This document shows positions 60,723 through 64,000 of a stretch of DNA of 64,000 nt, in pieces. A model generated the notes under the pieces. That model had not been told where the DNA came from. It searched no databases and saw nothing but the letters and a program-made list of their open reading frames with translations. The stretch is from contig CALRIT020000012.1 in assembly GCA_943361925.1 (NCBI GenBank), positions 62,001-126,000 of the forward strand. Direction: 5' to 3'. The number at the start of each line of letters is the position of its first letter. Within the stretch, counting starts at the first letter, position 1. The position numbers and the translations under genes are program-made. The DNA comes from CAISCU01 sp943361925. Its GTDB lineage: Bacteria; Bacteroidota; Bacteroidia; UKL13-3.

Positions 60723-61054
60723 GGATGATCGATTAATTTACCCTTATCATTTATCAAATATCCCCTATTATGCCCACCACCATTGCACCTGCTAAGTCTA
60801 TCAAAAGTTAAAAAAAGCGCTTTAAAGAAAGAATATTTTTTAAAACAATCGCGAGAGTAGGACGAACAAGAAAGTTCGAATTCACAAACATCTCCATCCT
60901 GTGAGGAAAGTAAAACCTTATATACTTTATGTAAACCCTTGTATTCTTTTTTTACCAAATTCGGTTTATTTGGAACTACATCTGTCCAGATAGAATTTTG
61001 GGCAGCCAAGGAGAGGTTAAAACAAATAAAAATAAGCAATAAAACTTGTTTCAA
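60719..61054 (-). CDS. YidD-like protein with a signal peptide
   Basis: A 111-residue protein. The conserved YidD part is seen in YKVLLSSQDGDVCEFELSCSSYS and LTFDRLSRCNGGGHNRGYL (family: ...C-x-F-x-P-S-C-S-x-Y-A... R-L-x-R-C-N-P-...-G-G). Classical YidD is a cytoplasmic-membrane protein encoded beside rnpA and yidC. This one has an N-terminal signal peptide (LIFICFNLSLAAQ) and lies instead with two secreted TPR-like genes, so it may act on the periplasmic side. Confidence 0.78.
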   Translation of the reverse strand: MKQVLLLIFICFNLSLAAQNSIWTDVVPNKPNLVKKEYKGLHKVYKVLLSSQDGDVCEFELSCSSYSRDCFKKYSFFKALFLTFDRLSRCNGGGHNRGYLINDKGKLIDHP

Positions 61055-61168
61055 ATCAATTTAAAATTTTAAAAGAATTGCAAAATACATCCTAACAGTA
61101 AAATAATTTAAGAAAATTTGAAATCTAGATTGGATTTCAATATTCTTGCTTGAAAAACATAAAAACCT

Positions 61169-62758
61169 ATGAAAATCAAAAATTTACTCTTAGCTCTATT
61201 AGCTAATTTAATAGTAATTACTATACATGCACAGGAAATAGAAAAATCAATAAAATTAAAACTTGAAGGACTAGAAGAAGATTACAAAATTTTCAATCTA
61301 AATGATAATGGTATTTTAGTAGCTAATTATCCCAAAATACATAATGCAGGATATGAACTAAGGTATACCAGATATAACCAAAATTTAGAAGAGCAAAAAA
61401 GCTTCAAACTACAATTAGGAAATAAAGAAAGCGTAGGATTTACTAAATACTTTGGCGATAACTTTTTTTATTTTTTCGTTGGTAGAGATTTAAATCTCAC
61501 CGGTTCTAGTGGCTTTAATCCGGCATTTAAAAAATTTACTCTATATCAACTCGACTTAGACCGAATGGAAATTAAGTCAATGAATTTTAGCTCAAAAACA
61601 GCAGTTCATATTCGAGACATGGAATTTAGAAATGAAAAACTGTTTATTCATGGTATATTAAAAGAGAGTGTAATAGATATAGAAAATCGTTTGAAAATTT
61701 CTCTTGTCACCTGTTTCATTCCTTGGATATTTCATCAAAAATTCTCTTACCCTTTTGTTTATGAAGCCAACTTCAAAAACAACAATAAAAAAGAATATTA
61801 TTTAAGCAATTTTAAATATTCACTTTCTGATTATTTATCATTAGAATTCCAGGATTCAAGCGATAATATGAACCTCATACTAAGTTCTATTAAAGGCAGT
61901 AAAAACAGGTTCTTTATGCAAAAAATTAAAAACCAAACTATTCAAAACGAGGTAGAAATTAAATTCCCATCAAAAATGAAGGCAAAAGATGGGAAAATAT
62001 TTAATTATGGAGAATCAACTGATTTTATAGCAGGTGTATATGATTTCAAATCAAACAATTCGAAAAATGGTTATTCCGGAATTTATGTTTCAAAAACTGA
62101 AAATGGAAATATGAATTACCTGACAACTTTAAAGTTTGATGATTTCAAAAATTTTAATATTCATCAGGATGCTCCAATTGAAAAAGAGTTTTTAAACACT
62201 AAAATTAAAAACATTATAGTAAAAGATGGCAAAACCTATGTAATGGGTGAGTTGTTTTATCCAAAAATTAAATTTGAAGTTTCAAAATACAAGTCAATTG
62301 AAGGATTTAATATCATTAGAGAAGCATATAATATGGAAGGTTGGACTTGGATTGGCGGATTTATTATTTGTCTGGATAATGAAGGTAAATTCCTTTGGGA
62401 AAATGGATTAAATCTAAAAGAAGAACATCTTGTTTCTAATAATGATTCAAGAATAAATTTTGTAGAAAAAGAAAATGGAGTAATTGAAATTCAATATGAT
62501 CATTCTTTTAAAATTCTAACAAAATCAATAGATAAAGATGGAAAAGGTTCAAATATAGATTATACAAATATTTCTGACGAACAGATTGAGGAAAAGAATG
62601 ATAATAGGAAACCTCAAGAACAATTACCTAATGAAATGGAATGGTTTGATGATTATAAACTTTCTTACGAGTTTAAAAACGAACAAAATGGCAAAAATAA
62701 GGGCAATAAATTTGATTTATTTCTAAAAATTAATAAGATAAAATTTGATTATGAATAA
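61169..62758 (+). CDS. Secreted hypothetical protein, coupled to an M48 protease
   Basis: A 529-residue protein with a signal peptide (LLANLIVITIHAQ, to about 21). The rest is beta-rich and lysine-rich, with many Asn/Lys-rich linkers and repeated short strand patterns (TLYQLDLDRMEIKSMNF, YEANFKNNNKKEYYLSNFKY), which suggests a beta-propeller-like fold. No catalytic motif is found. It overlaps the protease gene by 8 bp, so the two are co-translated. Confidence 0.6.
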   Translation: MKIKNLLLALLANLIVITIHAQEIEKSIKLKLEGLEEDYKIFNLNDNGILVANYPKIHNAGYELRYTRYNQNLEEQKSFKLQLGNKESVGFTKYFGDNFFYFFVGRDLNLTGSSGFNPAFKKFTLYQLDLDRMEIKSMNFSSKTAVHIRDMEFRNEKLFIHGILKESVIDIENRLKISLVTCFIPWIFHQKFSYPFVYEANFKNNNKKEYYLSNFKYSLSDYLSLEFQDSSDNMNLILSSIKGSKNRFFMQKIKNQTIQNEVEIKFPSKMKAKDGKIFNYGESTDFIAGVYDFKSNNSKNGYSGIYVSKTENGNMNYLTTLKFDDFKNFNIHQDAPIEKEFLNTKIKNIIVKDGKTYVMGELFYPKIKFEVSKYKSIEGFNIIREAYNMEGWTWIGGFIICLDNEGKFLWENGLNLKEEHLVSNNDSRINFVEKENGVIEIQYDHSFKILTKSIDKDGKGSNIDYTNISDEQIEEKNDNRKPQEQLPNEMEWFDDYKLSYEFKNEQNGKNKGNKFDLFLKINKIKFDYE

Positions 62759-64000
62759 GTATATACTGGGAATTTTACTACAGTTTTTTGTCTTTCAAAT
62801 TACAAAAGCACAAGAATTTCAAACAAAAGGAAAAATAGGCAAACCATTTCTTGAAATAATTAATTACAAGGATGTTGACAAAAGCAAATACAGCAGTAGA
62901 AAAGAGAAGAAGTTTACCATAGAGGTAGATTTTAATATGCGTAATTTGTTGAATTCCGGTAAAATAATTTACAATTGTGAGGCTTCTGAGTACATTGAAA
63001 AAGTTGCAGATAAACTTTTAAAAAACAACCCAATTCTTAGACAAGATATTAGTTTTTATATAGTAAACTCTACAGACGTAAATGCATTTACTTATAACAA
63101 CGGAATGGTATTTGTTCATATTGGTTTACTTGCCAACGTGAAATCAGAAGCCCAATTGGCATTTATTTTGGCACATGAAATTTCACACTATCAACTTAAT
63201 CACTCTTTTGAAAAATACAAACAATCAAAAATTCAACAAAAAAAAATAGCTAGAATAAATGGAAGCAGTGCTGATGCTTTTTTGGATATATTGAAATACA
63301 GCAGAGAAAAAGAAATAGAAGCAGATGAAAATGGATTAAAATTATATTTGCAATCTGATTATGCAAGTTCAGCTAGTTTAGGAGTTTTTGATGTTTTAAA
63401 ATTTGCTGACTATCCAATTGAAAATAAGCTGATTTTAAGAGAGAGTTTTGAAACACCTTTCTTTAAAATTTCTCAAATCATTTTTCCTGATACATCCTCT
63501 ATAATTGATGAAAAAGAAGACGAAAATGATAGTTTATTAACACATCCAAATATTCTAAACAGGATTACTAACCTAAAAAAAGAACTTAAAAATATTAATG
63601 AAAAAGGTTCTAATTATTTGGTTAGCGAGAATCAATTTAATAGAATAAAAAAAGCTGCAAGGATTGAATTATCAAATATTTATTTATTAGAAAGAAATTA
63701 TATAAATGCATTTTACAATTCATTTATTCTTTTAGAGGAGGAGCCTAATAACAAAGAATTAATTTTAGCAGAATTAAAAGCTCTGTTTTATATCCAATAT
63801 TATTTAAATCAAAATCTTAAAGCTAAAATCACAGTTTCACCTAAAAAAATAAAAGGTGAAATTCAAAAACTACATGCGTTTTTTAAAATGTCAAATAAGG
63901 CCGACATGAACGCCTTCATTTTGAGATTATCATGGAAATTAAGGTCTCAGTTGGGAAATGACATAGATGGTGTTTATTTTTCTAATTCATGTATCAAAGA
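62751..64000 (+). CDS. M48-family metalloprotease (3' truncated by window edge)
   Basis: A frame beginning at the ATG 62751 stays open to the right edge. A signal peptide (LLQFFVFQITKAQ) is followed by FYIVNSTDVNAFTYNNGMVF and the zinc motif H-E-I-S-H (LAHEISHYQLNH), with a downstream R-E-K-E-I-E-A-D that supplies the third ligand. This is the pattern of Oma1/BepA-type M48 proteases. The C-terminal part is TPR-like. It probably acts in envelope protein quality control. The start overlaps the upstream stop by 8 bp. Confidence 0.88.
   Translation, partial: MNKYILGILLQFFVFQITKAQEFQTKGKIGKPFLEIINYKDVDKSKYSSRKEKKFTIEVDFNMRNLLNSGKIIYNCEASEYIEKVADKLLKNNPILRQDISFYIVNSTDVNAFTYNNGMVFVHIGLLANVKSEAQLAFILAHEISHYQLNHSFEKYKQSKIQQKKIARINGSSADAFLDILKYSREKEIEADENGLKLYLQSDYASSASLGVFDVLKFADYPIENKLILRESFETPFFKISQIIFPDTSSIIDEKEDENDSLLTHPNILNRITNLKKELKNINEKGSNYLVSENQFNRIKKAARIELSNIYLLERNYINAFYNSFILLEEEPNNKELILAELKALFYIQYYLNQNLKAKITVSPKKIKGEIQKLHAFFKMSNKADMNAFILRLSWKLRSQLGNDIDGVYFSNSCIK

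Overview
The window is a stretch of AT-rich chromosome (low thirties percent GC by eye) from a member of the Bacteroidota. The evidence for the phylum is the set of lineage-typical families (DUF3822 next to rsmD and coaD, DUF2911, a DUF6493/SWIM pair, a TPR-containing HisKA_3 sensor kinase), promoters that fit the TAnnTTTG box, weak Shine-Dalgarno sequences and many secreted proteins ending their signal peptide in ...AQ. I cannot place it below phylum. There are about 60 protein genes, no rRNA or tRNA, no CRISPR array, and no insertion sequence or prophage.

Layout. 1-4.7 kb is the end of a polysaccharide locus (GT39-like membrane glycosyltransferase cut by the left edge, O-antigen polymerase/ligase, flippase, chain-length-determinant-like protein). 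4.8-15.2 kb is mixed housekeeping and envelope genes: MFS transporter, free methionine-R-sulfoxide reductase, rfbC, tryptophan dioxygenase, CorA, RNase HI, a tandem universal stress protein and a GT9 glycosyltransferase. A 22-bp perfect hairpin sits between convergent genes at 13.1 kb. 15.3-25 kb is core metabolism: dnaE, trxA, DUF58, ispE, then a leftward operon pyrE-plsC-plsC-gatC-ABC ATPase with a head-to-head Nudix gene.

25-35 kb is a leftward glycan-degradation locus (cutC, GH2 beta-mannosidase, GH20 hexosaminidase, PNGase-like transglutaminase lipoprotein). A two-gene AbiE-type toxin-antitoxin module with its own promoter and operator-like repeat lies inside it. 35-39.9 kb is a signalling locus: outer-membrane-type protein, NarL/LuxR response regulator, lipoprotein and TPR sensor kinase. 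A 37-bp element occurs in inverted orientation on either side of the regulator gene and points at both envelope genes. 40-45.4 kb is again core (coaD, rsmD, DUF3822, thioesterase, upp, beta-CASP hydrolase) with an orphan antitoxin-like gene.

46-52 kb holds a DUF6493-like/SWIM/HEAT-like gene set of unknown function. 52.3-54.8 kb holds the most striking system: a tightly coupled three-gene operon of a potassium-channel-like protein, a bestrophin-family anion channel and an LCIB-family (theta/beta-like) carbonic anhydrase. It pairs the same two families that work together in the algal chloroplast CO2-concentrating mechanism, but here in a heterotrophic-looking bacterium. 55-64 kb contains an exonuclease, DUF2911, a lipoprotein hydrolase, a DMT transporter, a YidD-like three-gene operon and a secreted protein coupled to an M48 protease cut by the right edge.
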